Shown: positions 44,867 to 52,362 of the stretch, piece by piece
Layout: every line of letters begins with the position of its first letter
Position numbering within the stretch: position 1 is the first letter of the stretch
Assembly: GCA_036787955.1 (NCBI GenBank)
Contig: DAIQOI010000003.1
Coordinates: forward strand, 253,995-317,994
DNA from: UBA2336 sp036787955
Lineage (GTDB): Bacteria; Bacteroidota; Bacteroidia; Cytophagales; Cyclobacteriaceae
Direction: 5' to 3'
DNA length: 64,000 bases
Notes under the pieces: generated by a model
Told to the model about the DNA's origin: nothing
Database searches by the model: none
Seen by the model: the letters and a program-made list of their open reading frames with translations, nothing else
Made by a program: the position numbers and the translations under genes

Positions 44867-45835
44867 TCAGGCAAATCCCAGTTTTTTTCTTACCCGTTGT
44901 AATACTTCGCGGGCGATGTGACGGGCCCGTACTTCACCTTGCTGCAATTTTTTTTCCAGGTCATCCGGATTGCTCATGTAATGGGTAAAAGCCTTACGGG
45001 GCTCTTCAAACTTTTTCAGTATCAGTTCATACAGCTCCTGCTTGGCGTGGCCATAGCCATAATTGCCGGCCAGGTATTTCTGGCGCATGGCTTCCCGTTG
45101 CTCATCGGTTGCGAGCAAGGCATATAAGGTAAAGGTAGTGTCGGTGTCGGGATTTTTGGGAGCTTCCAGGGGTGTGCTGTCAGAAACTATCGATCGTATC
45201 TGCTTCAGCAGTTCTTTTTCCGGTGCAAATATGTCGATGGTGTTGCCGTACGATTTACTCATCTTCTGGCCGTCGGTGCCGGGTATGGTCATCACCTGTT
45301 CTTCGATGCGGGCTTGGGGCACAACAAACGTTTCGCCATACAGGTTGTTGAAGGATGAGGCAATATCGCGCGTAATTTCAAGGTGTTGCTTCTGGTCCTT
45401 GCCTACCGGTACCACTTCGGCATCGTATAGCAAAATATCGGCCGCCATCAGTACGGGGTAAGTGAACAGTCCCGCATTGACTTCGGCCAGCCGGTCGGCC
45501 TTATCTTTGAATGAGTGGGCATTGGCCAGCATAGGATAAGGAGCAAAGCAATTCAGGTACCAGGTTAATTCGCACACTTCAGGAATACGCGACTGACGGT
45601 ACAGGTAATTTTTTTCTGTGTCGAATCCGAAGGCAAGCCATGCGGCAGCAACTGCGCGTACGTTTTCGGTACGCAGTGCTGCATCGCGAATGGTAGTAAG
45701 CGAGTGCAGATCGGCTATGAAAAAAAATGACTCGTTCTCTGGCTGCTGCGATAGCCTTATAGCCGGCAGGATCGCGCCCAGAATATTGCCCAGGTGGGGC
45801 TTTCCGCTGCTCTGGATACCGGTTAAAATTCTCAT
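44867..45835 (-). CDS. trpS: Tryptophanyl-tRNA synthetase
   Basis: A 322-residue class I aminoacyl-tRNA synthetase charging tRNA-Trp. The HIGH-like motif is SGKPHLGNILGA (about 9-20), the KMSKS loop GQKMSKSYGN (about 193-202), and MAADILLYDAEVVPVGKDQK (about 127-146) is the TrpRS signature. Length is usual for the family. It is divergent from the DUF1573 gene across a 64-base promoter region, and tail to tail with the hypothetical gene. Confidence 0.95.
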   Translation of the reverse strand: MRILTGIQSSGKPHLGNILGAILPAIRLSQQPENESFFFIADLHSLTTIRDAALRTENVRAVAAAWLAFGFDTEKNYLYRQSRIPEVCELTWYLNCFAPYPMLANAHSFKDKADRLAEVNAGLFTYPVLMAADILLYDAEVVPVGKDQKQHLEITRDIASSFNNLYGETFVVPQARIEEQVMTIPGTDGQKMSKSYGNTIDIFAPEKELLKQIRSIVSDSTPLEAPKNPDTDTTFTLYALLATDEQREAMRQKYLAGNYGYGHAKQELYELILKKFEEPRKAFTHYMSNPDDLEKKLQQGEVRARHIAREVLQRVRKKLGFA

Positions 45836-45875
45836 AGGCCTGCAAATAAAAGCAATATTGTATTGTTATGCGCAT

Positions 45876-45883
45876 TAACTTTG
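45876..45883 (+). promoter_or_regulatory. Putative -7 promoter element (TAACTTTG)
   Basis: An exact TAnnTTTG match 16 bases before the DUF1573 ATG. A TTG lies 15 bases upstream of it, shorter than the usual spacing of about 19. Tentative. Confidence 0.4.
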
Positions 45884-45899
45884 TGACAAACAGAATTCT

Positions 45900-46979
45900 A
45901 TGAAAAAAATGTGTGTGCTGGTGGGAGTGGTGATGGCAGTAGCAGTTTGGGCGCAGCAATCCAAACCGCTGCGTTTTTCAGAGGAAACTTTTGATTTCGG
46001 AACAATCATGGAAGAAGACGGGCCGGTAACGCATGCGTTTGTCCTTACCAACTCGTCCAACCGTCCGGTTACCATTCTTACTGTCAAACCTTCCTGCGGA
46101 TGCACCACACCGGAGTGGACACGCGAACCCATTATGCCGGGTAAAACCGGTATAATTAAGGCGCAATACGATCCCAAAGACCGCCCCGGCTACTTTCACA
46201 AATCGCTTACCATTACCACCGATTATGATAACCAGCCGATAACCTTGTACATCAAAGGACAGGTTCAATCGCGCAGCGGCAGCATGTATTCCGAATACCC
46301 GGCTTTCAGTGGCAACTGGCGGCTCAGAAGCCTTGCAATAAACCTGGGCAAAATTTTCAGAAAAGACGAATGGACACTTCGCTCGGTTGAATTTGTGAAT
46401 GCGGGCGAGAAGCCAGTTACCTTTACCGGTAAAGCCGAAACCCCCGAATGGATCCAACTGGATGTTCAGCCCAGGACCGTACAGCCCGGACAACGGGGTG
46501 AGATTAAGATTAAATACAATGGGTTGAAACGCGGATTGTATGGATTTCAGTCGGACCGAATTGTTATTCATACTGATGACGATCGCCTTCCTGCTAAGGA
46601 ATTCACTTTGTATGTAACACTTGAAGATTATTTTACGCCCCTTCCACCGGAAGAGCTGGCCAAAGCGCCCCAGCTTCGTTTGCCGCTTTATCTTTTTGAT
46701 TTTGGTACTGTAAATGGTTCCGGCAAGGTTCTTTCGCGTGAACTAACCTTTACCAATACGGGTAAATCGGATTTAGAGATCCGCAACGTGCAGGGCAACT
46801 GTTCGTGTATTCAGGCGCGTGTTGATAAGACTTTGCTCAAGCCAAACGAAAGTGGGGTGCTTACCATTTTGTTCACTCCGGAAGACCGAAGAGGCCTGCA
46901 GAATAAGGCGGTTGTAATTTATTCCAACGATCCGCAGAATCCGGTGCAACGGGTTACTTTTACAGCTACCGTTAATTGA
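45900..46979 (+). CDS. Secreted DUF1573 domain protein
   Basis: A 359-residue exported protein. The signal peptide is MKKMCVLVGVVMAVAVWAQQ. Two recognisable DUF1573 units lie at about 20-120 (SEETFDFGTIMEEDGPVTH, SCGCTTPEW) and about 255-355 (YLFDFGTVNGSGK, NCSCIQARVD, FTPEDRRGL), with a beta-rich segment between. The paired Cys-x-Cys motifs and FDFG start are typical of this Bacteroidota family of ASPM-SPD-2-Hydin-like immunoglobulin folds. Function unknown. Confidence 0.85.
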   Translation: MKKMCVLVGVVMAVAVWAQQSKPLRFSEETFDFGTIMEEDGPVTHAFVLTNSSNRPVTILTVKPSCGCTTPEWTREPIMPGKTGIIKAQYDPKDRPGYFHKSLTITTDYDNQPITLYIKGQVQSRSGSMYSEYPAFSGNWRLRSLAINLGKIFRKDEWTLRSVEFVNAGEKPVTFTGKAETPEWIQLDVQPRTVQPGQRGEIKIKYNGLKRGLYGFQSDRIVIHTDDDRLPAKEFTLYVTLEDYFTPLPPEELAKAPQLRLPLYLFDFGTVNGSGKVLSRELTFTNTGKSDLEIRNVQGNCSCIQARVDKTLLKPNESGVLTILFTPEDRRGLQNKAVVIYSNDPQNPVQRVTFTATVN

Positions 46980-47018
46980 AAAATCAGATTGTGCGGGTAT
47001 TTATTAAAGGGGCATTGC

Positions 47019-47026
47019 TAACTTTG
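47019..47026 (+). promoter_or_regulatory. Putative -7 promoter element (TAACTTTG)
   Basis: An exact TAnnTTTG match about 30 bases before the NYN-domain gene start, without a convincing -33 element. Confidence 0.35.
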
Positions 47027-47055
47027 CTTTGATCTAACCAGTCTGACATATTTTG

Positions 47056-47997
47056 ATGAAAACCGGAAAAACACGGAAGAGCCTCGATCTCTTCAGGGTG
47101 GCCGTATTTTACGATGGCTACTACTTTTATCTTGCCAGCAATTATTATACGTACATTCATTGGCGAAAAAGCCGTCTTCGTATTGAAGGCATTCACGAAT
47201 ATATCCGTCAGTTTCTTGCCGAAGAAGAGGGTTTGGAACTGCGGCAGGTGCAGATTGTGGACGCACATTATTTCCGTGGCAAATTGTCGGCAGAGGAGGC
47301 CTCGGTAAGAGGCGATCTGCTTTATTCAGAAAGGTTGTTTGAAGATGTACTGATGGATTCGGGCATTACAACACATTTCCTTCCGATTCGCGAAGTGAAA
47401 GGCCGCATGATTGAAAAGGGAATTGATGTATGGTTTGCGCTGGAAGTATATGAAAACGTACGGCTAAATGGTTACGATTATGTGGTTTTGGTTACAGGCG
47501 ATGGCGACTTTGTGCCGCTGGTCAAGAAACTCAATCTGGCAGGAGTAAAGACGGTGCTGGCCTACTGGAACTATGAATATGCTGAAGAAGACAGCGAAAG
47601 AAAAATTGTCAGTCTGGCCAGTCAGGAATTAATCGACTGGGTATATATGCCACTGTGCCTGTCGGATGTAATTGATGAAGATCCGCATGGAAAAAGTCAG
47701 ATAGTAAACGATCTGTTTGTTGCACCAGCAAAACGCCAGTTCACTTCGGTACGTGAGGCACTGGAAAATATGCCCAGCAAAGGCGAAAGAAGGGAAGGGC
47801 CAATTTTGTCTTTAAAAACCGGCTATGGTTTTATCAAAGCCCCTGAAATCAATAATGTCTTTTTCCGTTACGATGCATTGGAAAATGTTGACTTCAACGA
47901 TTTGCAGGTGGGCGACACAGTTGAATATACCATTGAGCCTGCACCTGACGGAACAGGAAGGTTTATTGCCCGGAGGGTTAGGCTGATAAGGAGTTGA
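47056..47997 (+). CDS. NYN-domain (LabA/DUF88) protein with C-terminal cold-shock-like domain
   Basis: A 313-residue protein. Residues about 12-180 form a NYN (PIN-like) nuclease domain: VAVFYDGYYFYLA with the first acidic residue and YVVLVTGDGDFVPLVKKL (about 152-169) with the GDGD catalytic loop. Residues about 250-313 form an OB-fold of cold-shock type, GPILSLKTGYGFIK and an IARRVRLI end, where TGYGFIK corresponds to the RNA-binding RNP1. The combination suggests an RNA-degrading enzyme guided by a nucleic-acid-binding domain. The ATG at 47056 is chosen; TTG 47053 would add one residue. Confidence 0.85.
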   Translation: MKTGKTRKSLDLFRVAVFYDGYYFYLASNYYTYIHWRKSRLRIEGIHEYIRQFLAEEEGLELRQVQIVDAHYFRGKLSAEEASVRGDLLYSERLFEDVLMDSGITTHFLPIREVKGRMIEKGIDVWFALEVYENVRLNGYDYVVLVTGDGDFVPLVKKLNLAGVKTVLAYWNYEYAEEDSERKIVSLASQELIDWVYMPLCLSDVIDEDPHGKSQIVNDLFVAPAKRQFTSVREALENMPSKGERREGPILSLKTGYGFIKAPEINNVFFRYDALENVDFNDLQVGDTVEYTIEPAPDGTGRFIARRVRLIRS

Positions 47998-48106
47998 GTT
48001 GCGGGCAACCGGCCGTACTTTGTTTTCTGCGAGTTGCTTACCCTGCGGCCCGCGTCTGTCGTAGGCCGTCTTTCCTCCACTTGTAAAACAGAAGATGAAG
48101 CCGTGC

Positions 48107-49327
48107 TCAGCAGGTAAACGCCTGTATGCCGGTAATTTCCCTGCCTAAAATCAGCAGGTGAATATCGTGCGTACCTTCGTAGGTGATCACACTTTCCAGG
48201 TTCATCATGTGGCGCATAATTGGATATTCACCCGTTATACCCATGCCGCCATGAATCTGCCTTGCTTCGCGGGCGATTTCTAGTGCCACCTGAACATTGT
48301 TGCGCTTGGCCATGGAAATTTGTGCGGTAGTGGCCTTGCCCTCATTCATCAACACGCCCAGTCGCCAGTTCAAAAGCTGCGCCTTTGTAATTTCAGTAAG
48401 CATTTCTGCTAATTTCTTTTGAATAAGCTGAAAGGAAGCGATGGGCTTGCCAAATTGTATCCGTTCCAGCGCATATCGCCTTGCCGATTCGTAGCAATCC
48501 ATGGCTGCGCCAATTGCGCCCCAGGCAATACCGTACCGGGCCGAGTCGAGGCACATCATAGGTGCTCCCAGGCCGCTCTTGCCGGGCAGAAGGTTTTCTT
48601 TAGGAACCTTCACATTGTCAAAAACCAGCTCACCGGTGGCGCTGGCGCGTAGCGACCATTTACCGTGAGTCTCGGGAGTGGTAAAGCCGGGCATGCCGCG
48701 CTCAACGATCAATCCATGAATGCGTCCCTGTTCGTTTTTTGCCCATACCACGGCAATGTCGGCTTTGGGAGCGTTGGAAATCCACATCTTGGCACCGTTC
48801 AGCAGGTAGTAGTCGCCCATATCTTTGAAATTGGTAACCATACCTCCAGGGTTGGAGCCGTAATCCGGTTCGGTTAATCCAAAACATCCGAGCCACTCAC
48901 CGCTGGCCAGTTTGGGCAGGTATTTTTTGCGTTGCTCTTCTGTGCCGAATTTGTAAATGGGGTACATTACTAACGACCCCTGAACGGAAGCAGTAGAACG
49001 CATGCCCGAATCGCCCCGCTCAATTTCCTGCATTATCAAACCATACGATATGTAGTCCAGTCCGCCACCGCCATATTCAGCTGGTATCGTTGGTCCGAAG
49101 GCACCTATTTCGCCAAACTTTTTAACGATTTCATAAGGAAAATAGGCACGTTGGGCCCAATCTTCGATGTAGGGTGATATTTCTTTTTTAACAAAATCGC
49201 GAATGCTGCTTCGGATGAGCTTCTGCTCTTCGGTAAGCAGTTCATCAATGCCGTAAAAATCAGGATGTTCAAACAGATCCTGTTTGAGCGATTTGCGGGC
49301 AGGAGCGTCAGCAGTGTGTGATGCCAT
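48107..49327 (-). CDS. gcdH: Acyl-CoA dehydrogenase, glutaryl-CoA dehydrogenase type
   Basis: A 406-residue FAD flavoprotein that oxidises and decarboxylates glutaryl-CoA to crotonyl-CoA. GLTEPDYGSNPGGM and KMWISNAPKADIAVVWAK (about 145-195) are the FAD and substrate motifs. ESVITYEGTHDIHLLILGR (about 380-398) holds the catalytic Glu in the TYEGTHDIH context shared with human GCDH. DSGMRSTASVQGSLVM keeps the Arg used for the glutaryl carboxylate. These points separate it from short-chain dehydrogenases. It is divergent from tryptophan 2,3-dioxygenase across 73 bases. Confidence 0.92.
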   Translation of the reverse strand: MASHTADAPARKSLKQDLFEHPDFYGIDELLTEEQKLIRSSIRDFVKKEISPYIEDWAQRAYFPYEIVKKFGEIGAFGPTIPAEYGGGGLDYISYGLIMQEIERGDSGMRSTASVQGSLVMYPIYKFGTEEQRKKYLPKLASGEWLGCFGLTEPDYGSNPGGMVTNFKDMGDYYLLNGAKMWISNAPKADIAVVWAKNEQGRIHGLIVERGMPGFTTPETHGKWSLRASATGELVFDNVKVPKENLLPGKSGLGAPMMCLDSARYGIAWGAIGAAMDCYESARRYALERIQFGKPIASFQLIQKKLAEMLTEITKAQLLNWRLGVLMNEGKATTAQISMAKRNNVQVALEIAREARQIHGGMGITGEYPIMRHMMNLESVITYEGTHDIHLLILGREITGIQAFTC

Positions 49328-49379
49328 GGAATTAATTACTTTAGTGCCGGTATGCCGGCGGTTGCCGGCTTTAAAGCGA

Positions 49380-49387
49380 CAAATTTA
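49380..49387 (-). promoter_or_regulatory. Putative -7 element for gcdH (TAAATTTG)
   Basis: Read on the - strand this is TAAATTTG, an exact -7 consensus match 52 bases upstream of the gcdH ATG. A TTG on the same strand lies 22 bases upstream of it, inside the kynA start region. Spacing is a little long. Confidence 0.38.
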
Positions 49388-49400
49388 AGTAATCCTGTCA

Positions 49401-50354
49401 GTGAAACCACAACAACCGGCTGTTTCCGATGATTTAACTGTTCAACTGAAAAAGTTGCAGGAAAAATATGCAGCCATGGGTCAGGACCTGTCTTCCTACC
49501 TGGATGGCCTGCTTTACTCGGATTATCTTACCTATTGGGATTATATACATCTTGATACCTTATTAAGCCTGCAGACTCCCAGGACACGGTTTAAGGATGA
49601 GGTGATTTTCATTACCTACCACCAGATTACCGAACTGTATTTCCGGCTTATACTCTGGGAACTGGATCAGATTGCCGCGCATCAGCATCCTGATGAAAAG
49701 TTTTTAAATGACCGGCTTACGCGAATCATCAGGTACTTCAGGAACCTTGAGTTTTCCTTCGACATCATGACCGAAGGAATGGAGAAGGATCAGTTTCTCA
49801 AATTCCGCATGGCACTGCTGCCGGCAAGTGGTTTTCAGTCGGCCCAGTACCGGCTCATTGAAATAATCTGCACCGATATGATCAACCTGGTGGCGCTCGA
49901 TCAGCGTCAGCGCGTAAACCCTGATAACATAGATGAGATGCTCGAGCATCTGTATTGGCGCAGAGGCGCCACCGAGCTGGCCACCGGAGAAAAAACCTTA
50001 ACACTGCGTCAGTTTGAAGAAAAATATATGAAAGTGTTTCGTCAGACCGGCATAGAGTACCAGCACACAAACCTACGGCAGATTTATAATAAGTTTTATA
50101 CCGGAAATACCACCATTATTGAGAAGCTTCGCCAACTCGATACATTGGCCAACGTGCTCTGGCCGCTCGCTCATATGAAGTCGGCCGGCAAATACCTTCA
50201 CAAGGACCCCGAAGACATCAAGGCAACCGGAGGCACCAACTGGCAGAAATATCTGCCTCCTCGTTTTCAAAAAATTATTTTCTTTCCGGAGTTGTGGAGC
50301 GAAGAAGAAAAGAACGAATGGGGCAGGGCGGCTTTTGTGAAAGGCATGGCCTGA
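49401..50354 (+). CDS. kynA: Tryptophan 2,3-dioxygenase
   Basis: A 317-residue heme dioxygenase of the TDO family, first enzyme of the kynurenine route. Landmarks are the substrate-binding TYHQITELYFRLILWELDQ (about 74-92, with the distal His), the WPLAHMKSAGKYL heme-ligand region (about 253-265), the TGGTNWQKYLPP loop (about 274-285, equivalent to GTGGS in canonical TDO) and the FPELW end. The GTG start and divergence from gcdH are clear. It is more distant from the textbook sequence than most, but the loop order is preserved. Confidence 0.85.
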   Translation: MKPQQPAVSDDLTVQLKKLQEKYAAMGQDLSSYLDGLLYSDYLTYWDYIHLDTLLSLQTPRTRFKDEVIFITYHQITELYFRLILWELDQIAAHQHPDEKFLNDRLTRIIRYFRNLEFSFDIMTEGMEKDQFLKFRMALLPASGFQSAQYRLIEIICTDMINLVALDQRQRVNPDNIDEMLEHLYWRRGATELATGEKTLTLRQFEEKYMKVFRQTGIEYQHTNLRQIYNKFYTGNTTIIEKLRQLDTLANVLWPLAHMKSAGKYLHKDPEDIKATGGTNWQKYLPPRFQKIIFFPELWSEEEKNEWGRAAFVKGMA

Positions 50355-50376
50355 GCAGAAGCCGCCTAACTACCCC

Positions 50377-50416
50377 TGTCATCCTGAGTCACGCTGCAGG
50401 CGTGACGAAGGATCTT
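50377..50416 (+). repeat. Intergenic GTCATCCTGAG-type hairpin element
   Basis: A short palindromic element. ATCCT-GA-GTCACG pairs with CGTGAC-GA-AGGAT around a 7-base loop (50381-50413). The two stems are separated by matching GA/GA mismatches. It is preceded by GTC and followed by CTTTT. This CATCCTGAG...AAGGATCTT form is a recurring intergenic motif I recall from environmental Bacteria. It might also act as a terminator for kynA. Confidence 0.55.
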
Positions 50417-50427
50417 TTGATGAAGCC

Positions 50428-50469
50428 ACGGGCTGTGAGCTGCGGGCTGCGAGCTACAGGCTGCAATTT
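50428..50469 (+). repeat. Degenerate 14-base tandem repeat (ggctg-rich)
   Basis: Three successive units with consensus near gcGGGCTGcgAGCT: acgggctgtgagct, gcgggctgcgagct and acaggctgcaattt. It lies immediately after the hairpin element, in the 188-base gap before the YwqK-like gene. Confidence 0.5.
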
Positions 50470-50542
50470 TTTGCAAATCCGGAATTTGAGTCTAAAAATG
50501 TCTGTCGAATAATGTAACTTTAGCAAGCAGTCTTATACAGTT

Positions 50543-52321
50543 ATGCGACTGTTTGCCGGCATCTGTGTTTACTTATCTTTTATTACGCTTGCGGCCCAGC
50601 CCGTTCTGCGCAAAACCTGGCATGACAAAGAGCGACAATTCGTTAAAGAGATCTTTCAGGTAAAAGACACCGTACGCAATATCCGCAACGGTCGTTATAC
50701 ATCTTATTACGTGAATGGTAAGGTTGAATCCCGCGGTTATTTTGAGAACAACCAGACGACCGGCATCTGGGAATTTTTTTATGAATCCGGCAACCTGAAG
50801 ATGCGTGGGGTACTGAAGAACGGCACCAACTCAGGTAACTGGGAATTTTTTTATGAGAACGGCCAAAAGAGCATGGAAGGTGTTATGAATGGCCGTACCC
50901 GCGAGGGTAAGTGGAATTATTACTACGAAAACGGATCATTAAAAGAGACCGGAACCTACGTGGCCGGAAAGCGACAGGGTATATGGAAAGCTTTTTATGA
51001 AGATGGCACGTTGAAAAGTGAAGGCGAATATAACGATGATTACGGTTTAATTACAGAATATTATCATTCGGGCAAGGTGTACGGCAGCGGCCCCAAAGCG
51101 GGAACGCGCAAGGTAGGAAGGTGGAGATATTTCAGTGAAGCTGATGGCACACTGAGCAGCGAGGGCGACTATGCCGATGGCCGCAAAAATGGTTTGTGGA
51201 CAGGGTATTATCCTTCTGGCAAAGTAGCTTCGCAGGGTAATTATATTCAGGGCGAGCCGCACGGACCGTGGAATTATTATTATGAAAACGGACAGCTTAG
51301 CTCTGCGGGTGTTTTTTCCGAAGGCAAGCGGGATGGCTATTGGGTAAGTTTTTCAACCGAGGGGAAAAAGATCAGTGAGTGCAATTTATCGAATGGCACA
51401 GGTCAGTATCAGGAATATTATCCTTCGGGAAAACTGAAGATAACCGGAAATATTGTTGATGAACTGCGTGAAGGCGAATGGATTTTTTACAGGGAAGACG
51501 GAACCCGCGAGGGAGTATGTCAATATGAGCGGGGCAAGGGCCGTTACAGCGGCTTTTATCCGAACGGGGCATTGCACACCAGGGGAGAGATGGAAGGCGA
51601 TAAAAAAGTAGGAACCTGGGAAATTTACGATCCATACGGTAAGCTAACCGGATATTACAGGCCTTATTATGACGAACAAAATCTGGCTGAACAGATTGTA
51701 CAGTTGAGCAAGGAAAATACACGGACCTCAGCAAAAGTGCGCAGAGGTTTTAGTTATTTCACCGAACGTACCAATGAATTTAAAGGCATCATTCTGGGGG
51801 GTAACCCGATGCTGGTCTTTGCCGGCCGGCTACCCATGGCTGTTGAGTTCTATAACCAGGAAAGATTGGGTCATGAATTCGAATTTACCGGCATCCGCGA
51901 TCCCTTTTTTGTGGCCGACCACAACATTGCAACCGACAAGCCTTTTAGACGTGGTTACTCCATGGCGGTACGACAAAAATTTTACAACCCGGTACGGGCC
52001 GGTATGTGGTATTTTGCGCATGAAATTCGCTTTACCAATCTGGGGCATTTTGTAAATGAAGAGATCGCCCCCGACAACGTGATTACCTTAAGTGCCTCCG
52101 AACAGCGTGTGCAGTACGGGCTGCTCGCTGGGTACCGCATTATGCAGCGAAACAACCGCAAGGGTTTTACACTTGACTTGTTTGTGGGATGCGATATCGG
52201 TTATCGGAATTTTGATGTTTCAGGGGTTAGCCAGCCGTATTTTGTTTCAGTCAATCAGAGTCCAGTGGCTGCCACATTCCAGGGTGGCCTTCATATCGGC
52301 CACGTTTTTTCTGCCCGTTAA
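50543..52321 (+). CDS. Secreted YwqK/MORN-like repeat protein with C-terminal barrel-like domain
   Basis: A 592-residue exported protein. The signal peptide is MRLFAGICVYLSFITLAAQP. About fourteen repeats of roughly 23 residues follow (about 45-375), each with a pattern like GxWxYYYENGxLxxxGxYxxG, for example GKWNYYYENGSLKETGTY. They match the YwqK/MORN family. The last 180 residues differ: aromatic strands such as FYNPVRAGMWYFAHEIRF and DLFVGCDIGYRNF suggest a small outer-membrane beta barrel. The repeats may bind membrane or a partner. ATG 50543 is preceded by TAACTTTA, close to a -7 motif. Confidence 0.82.
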   Translation: MRLFAGICVYLSFITLAAQPVLRKTWHDKERQFVKEIFQVKDTVRNIRNGRYTSYYVNGKVESRGYFENNQTTGIWEFFYESGNLKMRGVLKNGTNSGNWEFFYENGQKSMEGVMNGRTREGKWNYYYENGSLKETGTYVAGKRQGIWKAFYEDGTLKSEGEYNDDYGLITEYYHSGKVYGSGPKAGTRKVGRWRYFSEADGTLSSEGDYADGRKNGLWTGYYPSGKVASQGNYIQGEPHGPWNYYYENGQLSSAGVFSEGKRDGYWVSFSTEGKKISECNLSNGTGQYQEYYPSGKLKITGNIVDELREGEWIFYREDGTREGVCQYERGKGRYSGFYPNGALHTRGEMEGDKKVGTWEIYDPYGKLTGYYRPYYDEQNLAEQIVQLSKENTRTSAKVRRGFSYFTERTNEFKGIILGGNPMLVFAGRLPMAVEFYNQERLGHEFEFTGIRDPFFVADHNIATDKPFRRGYSMAVRQKFYNPVRAGMWYFAHEIRFTNLGHFVNEEIAPDNVITLSASEQRVQYGLLAGYRIMQRNNRKGFTLDLFVGCDIGYRNFDVSGVSQPYFVSVNQSPVAATFQGGLHIGHVFSAR

Positions 52322-52362
52322 GCTGTACCTTTGCGCTGATTGAAGGATAACTACCTTCTGGC

